A DNA stretch of 64,000 bases from Intrasporangium calvum DSM 43043 (GTDB taxonomy: Bacteria > Actinomycetota > Actinomycetes > Actinomycetales > Dermatophilaceae). The stretch lies in contig NC_014830.1 in assembly GCF_000184685.1 (NCBI RefSeq), positions 2,108,001 to 2,172,000 on the forward strand, written 5' to 3'. Shown one piece after another: positions 63,625-64,000 of this stretch. The translations under genes and the position numbers were made by a program. Every line of letters starts with the position of its first letter. Within the stretch, counting starts at the first letter, position 1. The notes below the pieces were generated by a model. It worked only from the letters and a program-made list of their open reading frames with translations, made no database searches and was not told the origin of the DNA.

Positions 63625-64000
63625 ACGCCGCCGCCGCGGACGGAACCTGGGATGGGCGGCTCGTCGATCCACTCGCGCTCGGCGCCCTCGGCCGAGACGA
63701 GCTGCCAGGGCACGCTGACCACCATGACGCCGGGGGTGAAGAGCAGGCGGGCCTTGAGGCGCAGCGCGCTGTGGTTGTGCAGCAGCTGCTCCCACCAGTG
63801 GCCCACGACGTACTCGGGCAGGTAGACGGTCACGACGTCGCGAGGGTTGCCGCTGCGGATCGACCGCACGTAGTCGAGGATGGGCCGGGTGATCTGGCGG
63901 TACGGCGAGGAGAGGACCTTGAGGGTGACCGGGATCTCGCGCCGCTCCCACTCGGCGATGAGCGCCTTCGTGTCGTCGGGGTCGACGTCCACCGTGATGG
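63621..64000 (-). CDS. APC-family permease, C-terminal cytoplasmic domain (partial)
   Basis: The frame enters from the right edge and stops at 63621, giving about 126 visible residues with no membrane helix. 'VTLKVLSSPYRQITRPILDY' and 'DVVTVYLPEYVVGHWWEQLL' followed by 'HNHSALRLKARLLFTPGVMV' match the soluble tail of APC-type permeases found next to TrmA and TrkA genes in actinobacteria (compare Rv2690c, from memory). The substrate cannot be deduced from this part. Coupled translation with the methyltransferase is likely. Confidence 0.75.
   Translation of the reverse strand, partial: ITVDVDPDDTKALIAEWERREIPVTLKVLSSPYRQITRPILDYVRSIRSGNPRDVVTVYLPEYVVGHWWEQLLHNHSALRLKARLLFTPGVMVVSVPWQLVSAEGAEREWIDEPPIPGSVRGGGV

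Overview
The window is chromosomal DNA from a high-GC Gram-positive bacterium (Actinomycetota, Micrococcales-like; the family Intrasporangiaceae is my guess, with low confidence). The reasons are very high GC with strong G/C third-position bias, frequent GTG/TTG starts, many 4-nt ATGA/GTGA gene overlaps, the coproporphyrin-type haem genes (hemE, hemY, hemQ), an actinobacterial aconitase with an acidic internal linker, FabG4/HtdX/FadA2-type lipid genes, and DUF3000 next to an RNase D. No rRNA, IS element, prophage or CRISPR array is visible.

Region 1 (1-12062) is a redox module. Leftward genes encode System II cytochrome c maturation proteins (ResB, cut by the window edge, and CcdA), two membrane-anchored TPR proteins, two secreted multihaem c-type cytochromes (7 CXXCH plus one CX3CH, and 6 CXXCH) and a membrane-anchored NHL beta-propeller. 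A divergent NarX/NarL-like sensor kinase and response regulator follow, then an orphan degenerate receiver protein. Two 29-bp related dyad sequences lie upstream of the two TPR genes and are candidate operators. This is the least conventional part of the window.

Region 2 (12078-26016) is mostly housekeeping and lipid metabolism: thrS, an acetyltransferase, a zinc alcohol dehydrogenase, an htdX-fabG4-fadA2 operon with a divergent TetR gene, a flavin reductase/MOSC pair, tRNA-Val(CAC), a pabB-pabC pair with a PGPGW membrane protein, a glutathione peroxidase and a stand-alone LigD polymerase domain.

Region 3 (26184-41835) has a small secreted Cys protein, a four-tRNA cluster (Gly-Cys-Val-Gly), a YihY/BrkB membrane protein, an AidB-like dehydrogenase, PPK2, and then a block whose order resembles, from memory, M. 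tuberculosis Rv2671-Rv2682: ribD-like reductase, hydrolase, msrB, hemQ, hemY, hemE, DUF3000, RNase D. A DUF4349 protein and MurJ are interposed.

Region 4 (42042-64000) starts with a fadA-fadB beta-oxidation operon. A more variable segment follows (45419-56758): an NmrA-like reductase, an XRE-HTH/MurA-like fusion behind an 18-bp palindrome, a 3-hydroxybutyrate-dehydrogenase-like SDR with a GAF/PucR regulator, and a six-gene liv-type ABC operon ending in an alpha/beta hydrolase with every junction a 4-nt overlap. Conserved genes return with dxs, acn, a TrmA-family RNA methyltransferase and the C-terminus of a permease. A 15-bp motif (consensus CGTATGCCGCTGGGC) occurs 13 times across the window, mostly just 3' of genes, once as the two arms of a large palindrome.
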